A DNA stretch of 64,000 nt from Ailurus styani (lineage: Eukaryota > Chordata > Mammalia > Carnivora > Ailuridae): the NCBI GenBank assembly GCA_002007465.1, contig LNAC01000110.1:717222-781221 (forward strand), written 5' to 3'. This document shows positions 45,481 to 58,637 of the stretch, piece after piece. The notes beneath the pieces are model-generated. The model had not been told where the DNA came from and made no database searches. It saw only the letters and a program-made list of their open reading frames with translations. The position numbers and the translations under genes were made by a program. The stretch's first letter is position 1, and every line of letters begins with the position of its first letter.

Positions 45481-45785
45481 TGAGTGGTGACTGAGCCTTC
45501 CCCAAACTGCCACTGTTGTCCTATGCCAGGAACAGAACAGAATTCCCCTGTGGGGACAGATATGACTGTCACTGAACCAGCGGTACTGCAGAAACACCAG
45601 ATAATTTCAATGTGTCCCTTTTTAGAGGCCCTGGTGGGAGTTTCACAAAGGGTAAAGGGCCTAGTGCAATGAGTTTGTTTAAACCACATTTTGGTTCTTT
45701 GGAAGAAACTACATTTCTTCCAAGCTGGAGACCTGAACTGTTCCTACCACCAGTTTGAGGTGAGCCCCATTAGAATATGTCTTCT

Positions 45786-45974
45786 TGGGACACCTGGGTG
45801 GCTCAGTTGCTTAAGCAGCTTACTTTGGCTCAGGTCATGATCCCAGGGTCCTGGGATCGAGCCCCACATCAGGCTCCCTGCTGAGCAGGGAGCCTGCTTC
45901 TCCCTCTGCCTCTGTCTGCCTCTCTGCCTACTCATGCTCTCTATCAAGTAAATAAAATCTTTAATAAAAAAAAA
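45786..45974 (+). mobile_element. CAN-SINE, sense
   Basis: Head 'tgggacacctgggtggctca', TC-rich body, A-rich tail. Perfect 14-bp duplication 'agaatatgtcttct' at 45772-45785 and 45975-45988. Confidence 0.96.
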
Positions 45975-45989
45975 AGAATATGTCTTCTC

Positions 45990-47844
45990 TCCAGGAAGCT
46001 ATTGCTCCAAAGTATAGCTTGGTTTAGCATCAAAATTATCTGATAAATGGAGAGAAAAAGTATTCCATCTCCATTGAAGACTCTTAATATTTAGAAGTCA
46101 CATAGACTTTATTAAGCAAAGAAAATAATCCAAACACAAGATTTTCCCAAGGGTCATTTTGGTTTCAGAATCATCCCCTGCTCTATACCACCCATTTCAC
46201 AAGCAGAACATGAACCACGTCCTTTGAAACAAAAGGCCACAACTCACCCAGTTTCCCATACCCTGTACAAGGGAGGGAAAAAAAAAAAGACATTCAAGAA
46301 ATTTGGATGAGTAAAATATCACCACCATGTGTAATACATTCACAAAGGAGAAGGAAAAAGAAAAATAGATTTGGCAATGTGAAAAATAAGACGAGTTAGA
46401 GAAAACAGTACTAGTAATTTCAGGAAGAGAGAAAGGATGTGTACTGGAAAGCAAATTAATAATTCAGTAATTAGTAAACATCCTGATAGCAATTAGAACA
46501 TATCCTGATAGCCTTCCATATCTCTTCTCCAATCCTGGTTCTTAAACCAGCAGCAAAATGAACTCCTCCTCCAACCTGCTCCCAAATAAAGAGGCACTTC
46601 TTCCAAAAGAGGTGGTGACAAATTCACTCCCGTTCTGATGGTCTGAATCAGACCTACCATGAGGATGGTTCAAAGAAAAAGATACTCAAACATGTTCCCC
46701 ATGGGAAATGCTGAGCAGAACAGCCGTAACCCTGAAACAAAGCTTGCAAATGCAACACGCCTCCCACACGTGCTTTAAGCACAGACCAGCACAGTCTAAG
46801 CCAGCAACACTTAAACTTGAGCAGCCAGGTAAATAACCCAAACAAGCCCCCATTAATAAAGCATACTGATGAAAACAGTGGCGAAAATGTATGGAAAACC
46901 ATAGTAAGAGCCTCCAGTCAGAGAGACCAGAGTCTAAAAATAAAACCGCACCTATCAAAATGAAGGATGAGACACAGATAAGAAAATAACGAGAAACAGA
47001 TGACAATATTTTCCATTGTGGTGTTGCCTTTTTAAGTGGTGAGTTTTTGTGTTCTGAAAATATTTTGACATGGGGACTTAAAGAACTCTGTGTATCCTAC
47101 ATGTGCAAAAGAGAGTGTACAATCACTTGTCAAATTCTGAGAGAAAGACTTGGCTTAGGTGTTGTAGAAGACTCAGTAATCTGACGACGTTCCGAGCTTA
47201 TCGATGAAGGATTCACTCAAAGGCCAGAGGGAGGTCTTTCTGCCGAAACTTGGTTAGAGATCTGGTTCGGAAATTATGGTCCTTCAATAAAGGAGTGCAA
47301 CCTGTCACAGGATTCCTGAAAAGTTTTATGGTTTTCTTTCTCCCCTGAGAGCCATTAAAAAACGATGCACAAAAATATTAACTCTTCAGCAGCTCCTGGG
47401 AGAAGTAACTGTAAAACTAAAATAAAATACAACTCCCCTTTGGCCCAGCACAAGTCCTAAAACAATCTTCTCTCCTGGTTGGCAGAGGACGTTAAAATTT
47501 ATTTGTATGTGCCATCACATTGGGGGTAGGTTTCCACAGATGAATTTCAGGTAGACACAAATGTCCAGTCAATAGCAGTGTATCTGGTGGAGGAAAAATA
47601 TTTCAGCGTAATTTCTAGGTACAAAAACTACTTTTGACATGGGTTATTTAAATTTGGGGGAAAACTGAATTTATGGGCAGTCGTGTGGATAAATTCTGGG
47701 CGCTCTAGAAAAAATGAGTTCTAAATGGTCTTCATCACTGAATGAAGATGTTCTTATCAACTGGTGATGAAGAGAGGTTTCTTGTTGGATTTCTGGGCTA
47801 TCTCTAAGCAGTGTAAGAAAACAAAGACAACAGGCTTCAGAATT
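45990..47844. other. Intergenic, nothing recognised
   Basis: Largely unique AT-rich sequence without named repeats or coding features. Confidence 0.5.
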
Positions 47845-48025
47845 AGACAATACGGGTTTGTGGGCCAGCTATGGCACGAGCTATCTCTGTGACCGTGGCT
47901 AAGTATTTCACTTAAGTGACAACGAAGAGATGGCCTCTTACCGACCAACATTGCTGCTGGGGTTAAAGGAGATCAGGCATTTAGAACTCGCAGCACAGAC
48001 CCAGGCACAGGGCGGGCGCTCAGCC
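47845..48025 (+). mobile_element. Probable MIR, sense
   Basis: 'gctatctctgtgaccgtggc', 'taagtatttcacttaagtga', 'ggttaaaggagatcaggcat' and 'acccaggcacagggcgggcg' follow the MIR order. Confidence 0.55.
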
Positions 48026-51000
48026 ATTTCCTGCTCACCACGGGCTTTCCTGCAACTAACACTCACCCAGGTTCAGATCAAGACATTCGAAGGACTGTCT
48101 CCCTCACTTCTCTCCATATGGTTCAAGGAGGTGGAACAAATTCCTTCGGTGTGACCTCCAGCTATCTTTAGTGTTGTGGGTCAGAATTAATTCAGTCAGT
48201 GATTTGGCTCATTTTTTTTTCTATACCTCAGTGATCAGAGCTGCCAAACAACTCTTAATCCCTGCCAACCCAGAACTGTCAGCTCCCTCTCCTCATCATA
48301 CCAGCCCCTCCCTCCATAAACCTAGAACGAGTAAAGTTGTTAAGGACACACCCAAATTACACCTTAATCAAAGGAAATCCGTGTATGCGTCTTGGGAGCC
48401 TGTAGTCTTTAATCAGCCCAGGGTGGGTTTGGGCTTTCTTTTTTAACAGTTCATTTTAAATACCTCCTCAGAATTATGAATTATGTTTCTTGTCATTCTT
48501 GGTACAGTAAAAAAAAAAATCCACAGGAAAACAAAAGCAAAAAAACAAAACAAACAGACAAAAAGAACAACCAAACTAAAAAAGCAAAAAATAGGCACAT
48601 GCCAGAAGAAACTAAAGTACAATACCCGAACAGCCTAATTTGCCACGTTTGCCTTGGAACATGAGGTGTTCCTGAATGAAGCCAGCCAGGAATGGATGTC
48701 TTGGCATTTACATGTGAGCTGGAGTCAAAAAACACTATTAAAAAAAAAAAAAGGAGAAAGAAAGAAAGAAAGAGTAGGGGGAGACCTTCCTTAAATGAGA
48801 TTAACTTTTAAAAGCACATTTTAGAAAGACATTGGGCTAACTCATCACTAATGAGAAGCATGACGGTGTTTTTGAGGGGAGTAGAAGAAGTATTTACTGT
48901 GGGGCTCCAGTAATAAACTGTGGGACAACGTGAGGTTTCAATAGTTAGCATTTCTGAGCATTTCTTACATTATCTAATATGCCCACAAGTTGGCCCTGCC
49001 TGTGAGAGGCTTGCATCTCCATCTGTACATCATACTCTTTCTGGGATGTGGGACGCTGCCCCCAGTGCAAACCAGGGAGACCACCATGCAAGATTCAGAA
49101 CACCCATTTTTGGTAGCATTAGTCACCATTCCGCTTTTACCAGGCTGTGCTTCTAAGTGTGCCCAGAGGAAGCCAGGGCAGTTCCAGAAATTTGAGGGAC
49201 AATTCTTCATTCCTGGGAAAGTTTAATTTGTTGATTAAGTGGGATTGAAACAATGCCACCTATAACAGATGCTTCAGCAAAGAGGAAAAGTAAAACAAAC
49301 GATTGCTTGAATGTGGAGTGTCTGCAGAGAATCTGGGTAAGAATTACTGGGGTTTAATGACCTAATCCCGGTAAGGTCAGCCAATAGCACAGTTTGGAAA
49401 GAATCAGATCTCAATTCCTTGGTGCAAATGAAGCATAATTAAGACGCAGCATGGTGAGGTCCTGCACATGTTCACTGTGCCCGGGTCGGCAGTTACATTT
49501 CTAATAAACGCGCATAGGAGATTTTTTAAAAATTGTTTTTAAATGGTATAGGTCATAGACGTTTAGTAAGTTAATTTCACATTTTTTTCACGGTATCTGT
49601 CTTTGGAGGACAGTAAGACTCTAAAGATGATGCCAAATAAGGTCTGTCCCTACAAAAAATTTGGTGGGGCCAGAGCAGCTCAGAAAGACAAAAGAGCTTA
49701 AGAATGATACAGCCCCATTCAAAACAAGAATCTGCATTGCTGCTCACGCCACAGACCATATATCACAGAGCCCTAGAGTGGGGACGAGTCTGGGTCCCTC
49801 CTATCGACAGTCAAGGGGCCATGCATTAAGAGTACGTATTAAGAGTCAGTGACTTCTTCCAGGGGAGTGAACTATTCCCTAAGCTAGCCAGCAGCCTGTG
49901 AAGTCCGTGAGTCAGCCTCATCACAGGAGCCAAAAGAGCAGGCCTGGCTACACCTGGCCATCACCATGTCTAGGCTGGGGGTCTGTGTGTATTACGAGAT
50001 CAGAGAGCCCACCAATGGCTAAATGTGTCATTGCTGAGGATTCATATAGATCAGCCTAAAAGTATGTGCGTGGGTAAGCTGTGGGCCCGTGGGTACCCAT
50101 CTCCACCCCGCGCTCTCTCTCTCACCAACACGTGCACATAGGCACACACACAGTTCCTCCCGGACCCAGTGCGAAAACATCCTGTTGGAGGACAAACAGT
50201 ACTGAATGGGCAGTTGCTAAGCATGGATTCTTGCTCTGATTGTCCTACTGCTTTGGCTTCTGTGAAGAAACTTTTTGTTTCATTTTTGTTTTCCTTGTCT
50301 GTATAAATAAAATAAATAAAAACATGGTATCCAGATCATTCCTCTGGTCCCTCCCAACGTCACCTAAGTATACAGTTCTATTCCTTGTCTCGACTCGGTT
50401 TTTGTCCTACGCTCCTGAACTCAAAAGCTTGCAGTTTCCTGGAGCTTACTTCACCAGGATGTCCTGGGACATTCAGAGTGAATATGGGTGAAAGGGTCAA
50501 ACAAATACATACAGTGCTACACTTCTTCAAAGGGCTACAGTTCCTTCTCAAGGAAACCTGTGTTTAGAGGTAGAAATCAGAGGTGGCACAGGCACGATCC
50601 AGGCGAGGGTTGTGTTCCTGTCCCAGCTGCCCAGAAGAGACAATTCGCACCCCTCTCTCCACAGCAAGGGGCCACATTCCCCTCAGACACTGGGCGTATA
50701 GTTAGGACTGCCTGCCCCACCAGCACAATTCTCTCTCCCAGAAAGGCAGTCTCCTCCCTCCTCCCTCCTCCCTCCTTCCACAGACCTGGGCCCCGAAAGG
50801 CTAAGACAGCAACACCACCACCCACCAGAAGCCTAGCCCCACTCCCCACCCCACCCTCCTTCTCCAGGTCTACCTCTTTCTTCCCAGCTGCCACTACCAC
50901 GAGGCCAAAGTGAGGCACTAGAATCTCTTTCTGTTCCCTTAGCTTTCTCCCGAGGGCATTTAATAATGGAGGGTTGCCACATATCCAGCTGGCTAGAGGA

Positions 51001-53024
51001 GAGAGGAAGCAGTCCCTCCTCCCTTCAGGACAGAACACTCAGCTCCTTCTCTGGGCCCTCGCATCACCTCCCTGGATTCCACCCATCTGCACATAGCCCT
51101 TTCTGTGACAAGACAGCAGCTTTCTCTACTTGAGTTTCCAGACTCATTCCATCGACAGAATTGATCCTCCTGTGCACTGAACCCTTTAAAGCTGTTGAGA
51201 CCCAGGAGTCTGGGAGGGCCCCCGAAGCCGTGTGTCCTAGAGCTCCGATCGGTGTGGGACCAGAGGGAACGCAGGTGACTGACAATGGCTAGTAACCGAC
51301 ACAGTCCTGCGGCCGCCTGTGTCACCGGCTTCCTTCACTCACCTTGCCAGGAAACCCCAGGGCTTCCAAAAGCCTTCACGGTGCCTATGACACATTATCT
51401 AGAGAGGCCAGGGAGACTCCACATTGAATAAAGACCTGTGGATTTTTACAGTAAGTGAAAATGAAATACTGTCAGGACGTCAGTCAGCCTCTTGTGCGGG
51501 CCAACAGTGAAGAGCTGAAAGGCATTCTGTGGTTGGACCTTGACTCTACCGGGACAGGCAAGGACTGACGCTGTCACTCCATGGTGTGGCCCTCCCTCTG
51601 AGACTTAGCTGGCCCCTCTGGTGGCAAGAACTTGATTCAGAGACCAGGGTACAGGCCGCGGGCTTCCCAGGCAGGCTACAGCTAGTGTGCCAATCCACAC
51701 GCGTCGTTCAGTTTCCTTCTGGGACAGAACCCGGGGAAGGTCCCTATCCGCGGCCACGCAACCATTTTTATGGAAGTACAATTAAAAGATGCATTTGGGG
51801 AAACACAGTATTGGACCTTTCTAACACGAACATTCCTTTTGTTCTCCCCCTCATAAAAGCAGACTTCAAAGCCATATTATGTCATACTGTGGATGAAAAG
51901 AGGCTGTGTTCAAATAGGGAATTTCATTATTAACATCACCGTGGTTAACTGGAGTGCCAAGACTAACAAACCAGCCTAACCCTCTGGCAACTCATTGTCA
52001 TCTAATATACACGTACAGCCCACCCTGCACGAAGAAATGCAGAGAACACACACGTGGCCCCTTCCCAACCCGACTTTACAGCCCAAAAAGGCAAGGCTCA
52101 CATCTGGTGTATACTTTTCATAAAAATATTAAAATGCCACACAGGCAGGAACCAATCATTTTAGGTCCTATAAACCTTCATGTTTGATAGATACGAGCTC
52201 TCTTTCTACTCCACACTGAAACAGTTTATGGCAATTGGGAAAGAAATAGCAGTATTCTCCTTTGCCTTTCTCGGACATTTAACTTGCTGCTGTTCCTCAC
52301 AGCCTGTTATATGACAGGCACTCTGCTGCCACAGGACCACAGAGCTGAGACAGTTAAGGAGCACGCTCTGAAGATGCTCGGCCCAGAAGAGGATATAGGG
52401 GGCAAAGGGCAGAGGTGAGGGCAGAGGTGGGGGCAGGTAAGGCGGGAACGGACCGGCCCGTGCAGACAGCAGCTCAGGAGTGTGGACAGAGAGACGAGGT
52501 CAGGCGGTACGCAGAGGGGGACAAGGCAGAGGGACGATGTGGGCAGCGAACTCTGTGAGCCAAGCCAGAAGTGGTCAAGCTTGTCCCTCCACGGCTGTGT
52601 ACGGCATGCGTGAGAAGGGAAACCAGGGACTAGCGCTGTAGAAAGGCCAAGGCAGACATGGGGAAAGAATTCTAAGGCAGGCAACAGCCAAGTCTTTCCA
52701 AGCTCCCCTTAGAGCTTCCGTCTCCGTATGTTCACCTCCATCAAGCCGGTCAGCCCGAGGACAGGCCGGCAGGGGCTGGACTGGCGCTCCCTCCTTCTCC
52801 CACTCCGCCAAGACAGGCGTCATTCTCGCCCCCTAGAGTCTGGGGGGGGGGGGACAGAGAAGCTCAGGACATAAACATCCATCTCATTCGGAGACACATT
52901 CCCAACACATGTTTACTTTTTATGTAAATGTGTTCTCATATAAATTTATGTCTGTCAATTACCAGAATGTTTATTTCCACTGCTTCGTCCATTCTGAACT
53001 AGTATTAATGGTAGAAACAACTCC
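48026..53024. other. Intergenic, mostly unique, low-complexity runs only
   Basis: Includes A-rich runs (48512-48595 and 48739-48775), a CTCCCTC run (50755-50778) and a G10 run (52844-52853). GC-richer at 50,580-51,350, where overlapping open frames on both strands show no family features. A purine-rich stretch at 52,300-52,700 may be a decayed L2. Confidence 0.5.
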
Positions 53025-53037
53025 AACAGGAATTTTA

Positions 53038-53425
53038 TTTTTAAAGATTTTTTTAAAGATTTTTTTAAATTTTGAGAGACAGCGAGAGACAAAGAGAACA
53101 TGGGGTGGGGAACAGGGAGGGAGAGGGAGAAGCAGGCTCCCCACTGAGCAGGGACCCCCCCCCAATGTGGGACTCAACCCCAGGACCCTGAGATCATGAC
53201 CTGAGCCAAAGGCAGACACTTAGCAACTAAGCCACCCAGGCACCCTAAGGATTTTTATTTATCTGACAGAGAGAGAGAGAGAGAGCACAAGCTGGGGGGA
53301 GGGATAGAGGGAGAAGAAGACTGCTGAGCATACTGCCTGACCTAGGGCTCCATCCCAGGACCCTGAGACCACGACCTGAGTCAAAGGCAGATGTTTAGCC
53401 ATTTGGCCTACCCAGGCGCCCCTCT
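53038..53425 (-). mobile_element. Two antisense CAN-SINEs in tandem, one in the other's tail
   Basis: Two reverse heads, at about 53228-53246 and 53406-53421, each preceded by a GA-rich body. Outer flanks 'aacaggaatttta' (53025-53037) and 'aactggcatttta' (53426-53438) form an imperfect 13-bp duplication around the pair, suggesting the left copy landed in the A/T tail of the right copy. Confidence 0.85.
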
Positions 53426-53669
53426 AACTGGCATTTTAAAATTTCACATAGACTTATGATCACATGAAAAATTCTTAAATGTCTTAAGTTTTCATTTATA
53501 TATACTTTCTAAAAGAAAAGTGTAACTAGGTTATCAATAAAAGACTTCCAAATATAAAAATATGTAAGGATAAAATTTTTGGAAGGGGTAAAATGGAAAT
53601 ATTTAAAAAGAAGAAATGACACAAAAACTTTAATTAAAGAAGATGTTCAAGTATATACGCATTGATATA

Positions 53670-54790
53670 TATATATTTAAATTTACATGCAGTAAAATTC
53701 TCTCTAGAGTTTACAAGTCTATAGATTTCAGCAAATGTATTTGCCACCAGAATCAAGATGCAAAACATCTGCACCAACCCCCCAAATTCTCAGAGGCTGC
53801 CCCTTCAGTCTTTCCTTCCCTCCATCCCAACCACTAGTAACCACGGATGTATTCTCTATCCTTATAGTGTTATCTTCTCGAAAATGTCATATCAACAGCA
53901 TCATTCAACTTTTGGGGTCTGGTTTCAGTCCTTTTGCTGTGCTCATCAATAATTCATTCCTTTTGTTGAGGAATATTACATTATATGAATATACCATAGT
54001 TTATCCGTTGAGTTTATCCATTGAGTTGAAGGACATGTGAGTTGGCTCTAGTTTGGGGCCATTATGAATAAAGCTGCAATAAACACCTGCGTATAGGTCT
54101 TTGTGTGAGCATAGGTTTGCCTCTCACTTGGGTAAACACTTGAAGTACAATTGTTGAGTCATGGGGCAAGTCCATGTTTAACTTTAACAGATACCACCAA
54201 ATCGAGTGCTGTACCATTTTCCCTGGCTCTCCCGTCTACATCTCCATCAGCAATGCATACGACTTTCAGTGGTTTTCATCCTCTCCATACTTAAGACTGT
54301 CAGATTTGGGTTTTGTTTTTTTGGTTTTTTTTTAGTCATTCTAATAGGTATACGACGGCCTCATGTGGTAGTTTTAATTCACATTTCCTGGATGACACTG
54401 AGCATCTTTCCATGTGCTTACTTGCCATCCATGTATCTATTTTTGCTGAACTACCCAAATATTTTATCAAAATTATATTTTCATTATAGGGCTGTGAGAG
54501 TTAATAGTCCTTTACCAGATATATGATTTACAAATATCTTCTCCCATTTAGTGCCTTATCTTTTCAACCTCCTAACAGTGTCTTTCAAAGAACAAAAATT
54601 TTAGGTCAAATTTATTAAAATTTTTCCTTTATGGATTGTGCTTTTGGTGTCACATCTAAAATCACATTACCTAACTCAATATTACAAATATCTTCTCCTA
54701 GAAGTTTTATACTTTCAATCTTTAAATTCAGGTCCATGATGATTTTGAGTTAATTCTTACGTCAAATAGGAATTTCCAATTTTTCCCACA
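53670..54790 (-). mobile_element. Ancient L1M fragment, antisense
   Basis: 'ttgccaccagaatcaagatg', 'ggccattatgaataaagctg', 'gtcattctaataggtatacg' and 'atatcttctcccatttagtg' are in the order of an old L1 3' UTR and ORF2 end, reversed. No intact frame. Confidence 0.7.
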
Positions 54791-55529
54791 GACATTCAGT
54801 GGCACCAACCCTACTTTTTAAAGTCAGTGATAGTAAGTACCAACCACTAGTTTAATTTTGGGGGGGTACATTTTAAAGAATGAGTAACAAAGTGATTTTC
54901 TTTTCAAATGTCACTATTCCTAATATGCTAAATTTGTGAATTTTAGAAGGATGATAAGGCATTTTCGAGGAAAGCACAGTAATGCGTGGGGGTTACATAG
55001 TTTTCAAAATTATTTTAGGAGATATTTTAGCAAAATTTAGCAAAACAAGAGTCTGAAGACCACCTTTTAAGTGTCAGCAGAAAAAGTAAACAAAAAGGAA
55101 AGGATCACTTGGAACTAGCAGAAAGGAAGTTTAGAGAGAAAGAAGTAAAAATGACAACAAGGTTTCTGATTTGGGGGGATATTTGTTCGGATGGTATTGC
55201 CAACAACCAAGTTCAGAAATACAGGAGGAAGAGCAGACTGGAGTGAGAGAAAGGAAACGAGTTCAGTGTGGGACACGTATTTCAGGTGCCTGTGGAAAAA
55301 GCACAGAGAGAACCGGTTATTATTTTGTGGGGTTTGAGGTGGTTTTTTTTGCTTTGTTTGGAAATGGCTAGAGTTTCTCCTTTCTGTCTTGTCTTCTCTT
55401 TGTGCGTGTGCATATGCTGAAAAGTTACTCCATAATGGGTTATCTCTTTATATGCAACTTGATGTTTGACTCCAGCTGGTCAGAGAGAAGTGGGTGCCCT
55501 GTGATGTGAGGCCTGAGAAACAGGCAGGC
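54791..55529. other. Intergenic, nothing recognised
   Basis: No named repeat or coding feature seen. Confidence 0.5.
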
Positions 55530-55680
55530 TTAGAGTGTGGAGTGCACCTGTGCTACCAAGAGCTGTGTGACCCAGGGGCAGGTACCTCACTTCTCTGAAC
55601 CCCACTTTCTTCCTGGGGAAAATGGTGATAATATACCCACTTAAAACAAGATAGTAAGTGGGACTTTTCCTTTCTTAGAA
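55530..55680 (+). mobile_element. Probable MIR, sense
   Basis: 'agagctgtgtgacccagggg', 'gtacctcacttctctgaacc', 'tggggaaaatggtgataata' follow the MIR core. Confidence 0.6.
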
Positions 55681-57205
55681 TTGCAACCAAAGTGTGACAA
55701 GTACCTACAGACATTCTATTAGGAGGAAATAGACAGATCCAGATCAGCTTATTAATGCCAGGTGAGTTGTTAGATCAGGCAGATGGACTAGAAGGATGGT
55801 CAAGTCTATTTTTCAAAACGTTCTAAGACAAAATACAAGATGACCCACACAAACTCATTGCCAAAACCCTGAGGATGAGAGAGGGAAGAAGAGGCGAGTC
55901 TACCCAAGGCTGCGTCATGCAGAGAGGAGAGCGGCCCATGTATCAGCCTTGAGCTGATTCCCAGTGACGCCCACAGTCCTTGTATCATTGCCCTCGGCTG
56001 CCACCAGCCCTCCCCATGACCCGACACGTCCACAACCTCCTCCCTCTCCATGCAGGTCATCCTGTGTCTACCCTACCTGACAGCCATGGCCCCCAAGATT
56101 TGACATCTCTTTCCTCCTGCTCTCTTCTATGCCCTCATTAGAGGGCCCCCAAAACTTCCGGATGCTCTCTCACAACACCTAGAAGGATGAGGCTGGGCTA
56201 GCAGGAGATTCCATGAACTTTCCCCTACGGCTTCACAGAGCACACGGCAGACAGGGAACTGCTTCCCATCGCTGAGCTCAGGTGATTGAGTCACAGGGTC
56301 ACTTTGCTCTGGAACCACCAAACCCATTGCGGAGATTACTATTTGTTCCCCAGCTCATGTGAGCACTCAAGGCTCAGGAGCCCATGGGCACAGGCCACAA
56401 ACCTCTGGCCTGAGGCAAGCTGCCTGGCACCCCCAGGGAAGTCTCAGACACCCAGGCCTGACTGCACAGCAGGGGAGCAGGCACAGAAAGCCAGAGTTTG
56501 GGAAGCTAGTGCCCTGTCCACATCAGGGCAGAAACCCTGCCAGGATCAACAGTATGGCTTCTGCCAGGCTCCCTAAACGCTGTGGTCACCAATGGCCTGT
56601 GGGGTTTTTTTTTTTTTTTTTTTTTTTGAGATGTGGATTGTGAAAGTAACCTCCTGAGGTCTGGCTCACAACCAATTTCTTAGAGGAAAGAGGACAGGGA
56701 GGTGACGCCTCTCTCCAAGGAGGCTGTGAACACCGGCTGGTACTGTCTGGGGACAGTGCTACAACAGCAGCTGCCAACACTCAGGGTTTCCACACACAGG
56801 ACCACGCCGCTGCCTAGGAGATGAAACCAAATCCCAGAAATGCAAGCCCCAGAAGGACCCGGAGACCGCTGAGTCCAGATCGTTCGTTTCACAGAGCAGG
56901 AAACCAAAGCAGAACACTGGTCAACGTTCAGCCACCGGGAAGCCTCCCCTTCTGTTCCACCATTTCCTTTGTGTGCTTTGCCCTTTGCGGAATTTTAAAA
57001 GACATGAAGGGCGAGGTTTGCCTTACTTTAGAAAATCCGTACAGCACTGACCATCACAGCTCACTGGCTTCAGATCTGACTCGCCTAGATTGTCTCTTGC
57101 AGCCAAACTTGGGAAGGGGGCTCAGCCCAGGAATTAGGTCAGCTGTGAGTCTGAGGTCTACCTCAAACACAGGTCAAGAGGCTAGTCAGCCTGGCCAAGG
57201 TGAAT

Positions 57206-57208
<3 letters not shown>
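55681..57208. other. Intergenic, T22 run, no gene recognised
   Basis: A pure T run at about 56605-56626; otherwise unique sequence of mixed GC content. Confidence 0.5.
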
Positions 57209-57255
<47 letters not shown>

Positions 57256-57265
57256 ACAAACACAC
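57209..57265. repeat. (CA)n microsatellite
   Basis: About 28 dinucleotide units of CA, interrupted by two CAAA variants near the right end. Likely length-polymorphic. Confidence 0.95.
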
Positions 57266-57539
57266 TATTTCTATATGACACATTATACATTTATATGTTG
57301 GTTCACACTCACAAACACAAACTTTATTTTGGTAGGATACAGAAGGTTCTAAAAATTTAAACAAATGTATTTCATCTGACTCCACTGGTTTCTTTATTCC
57401 CCATTCCTGAAATTTATATATCTAAATTTTGAAGGTTCACTCTGAAAGCCGTAAACTTGCCTTTATCTTGACTGGCTTTTAAAAAGGAAAAGAAACTCCT
57501 TTTATAGTTTGGGGAAGCCAGTAAAAAGTTAGGCTTAAA

Positions 57540-57745
57540 ACTGATTTCTGGCCAATCCAGTGACTAATTGTAAAACCTCAGGAAAAATCCTTAAACTTTC
57601 TGAAAATCAGTGACCTCATCTGTAAAATGGGAGTAATAATACCAACCGTAACAGATTTTTCTAAGAATTACGTAATAGGCAACAAGTAACAATCCTTGGC
57701 ACAGTGCCTGACGCATAGCGAACACCCAGTAAACGGTGGATATAT
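57540..57745 (+). mobile_element. MIR, sense
   Basis: 'cctcatctgtaaaatgggag', 'taataataccaaccgtaaca' and 'ggcacagtgcctgacgcata' are the well-conserved MIR 3' part. Confidence 0.8.
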
Positions 57746-57937
57746 TGTAATATCGTCATGGCCATTGTTTCTCATTATTAATTCCTGAAGTTTGCTATTG
57801 TGGAAATGTATCAACTCGGCAATTTGTCCACCATTTCCCCCCCTACAAATATCCCGAATGCCTTTTTCAAAACTGGTAGTTGGATAGATTTTTGTCAGAT
57901 GCTGACCACCTGCTTTGATGAATAGAAGAGGAGGTCA

Positions 57938-58131
57938 TGGGCACCTGGGTGGCTCAGTGAGTTAAAGCCTCTGCCTTCGGCTCAGGTCATGATCTCAGAG
58001 TCCTGGGATCGAGGCCCGCATCGGGCTCTCCGCTGAGCGGGGAGCCTGCTTCCCCCTCTCCCTCTGCCTGCCTCTCTGCCTACCTGTAATTTCTATCAAA
58101 TAAATAAATAAATCTTAAAAAAAAAAAAAAG
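57938..58131 (+). mobile_element. CAN-SINE, sense
   Basis: Head 'tgggcacctgggtggctcag' to poly(A). Short 8-bp duplication 'ggaggtca' at 57930-57937 and 58132-58139. Confidence 0.94.
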
Positions 58132-58637
58132 GGAGGTCAAAGTGGTGGCCTGGGATTGCCTAAATTCCTTCCCCACACCAAATACTTTTGTCGCCGCTTA
58201 CAGCATAAAAATACAACCTCAACACTGCAGAAAGGCATAAAAAGCTCATAGAAAATTGAGGGAAAGCCTTTAGCCTCCAGTAGGGTACAATATGTACATT
58301 CCTAACGCAAATGAAACATTTTAACCTCAGTTTTTAAAGCGCTTGCTTTAAGTTCACCGGCTTCGAGGGCCCCTTCCGCCTCCAAAATAAGAGCAACATC
58401 GCCATCTACCGTTTCCATTGCATAATCACCAAAGAGAAACTGCTCAAAGCTGCGAAAGTTTTTCTAGCTCAGAAAACTAATAATTTAGTTACGATTTCAG
58501 CTTCCAGGATACTCTGTTTTACACAGCTCACTGCTCGACAGTCTCTTGTTGCAGGCTGGGATGGCTCAAGATCGAGGACGAGTCTTGGCTAAAATTAGTC
58601 AAATTTCTTCTTTCCCCAAATTTCGTACCATACGTGT

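Noticed and set aside
50488..51325. Overlapping open frames on both strands near 50.5-51.3 kb as genes
   Set aside because: Proline/serine-rich and glycine-rich mirror translations are typical of GC-rich low-complexity DNA; no family features.
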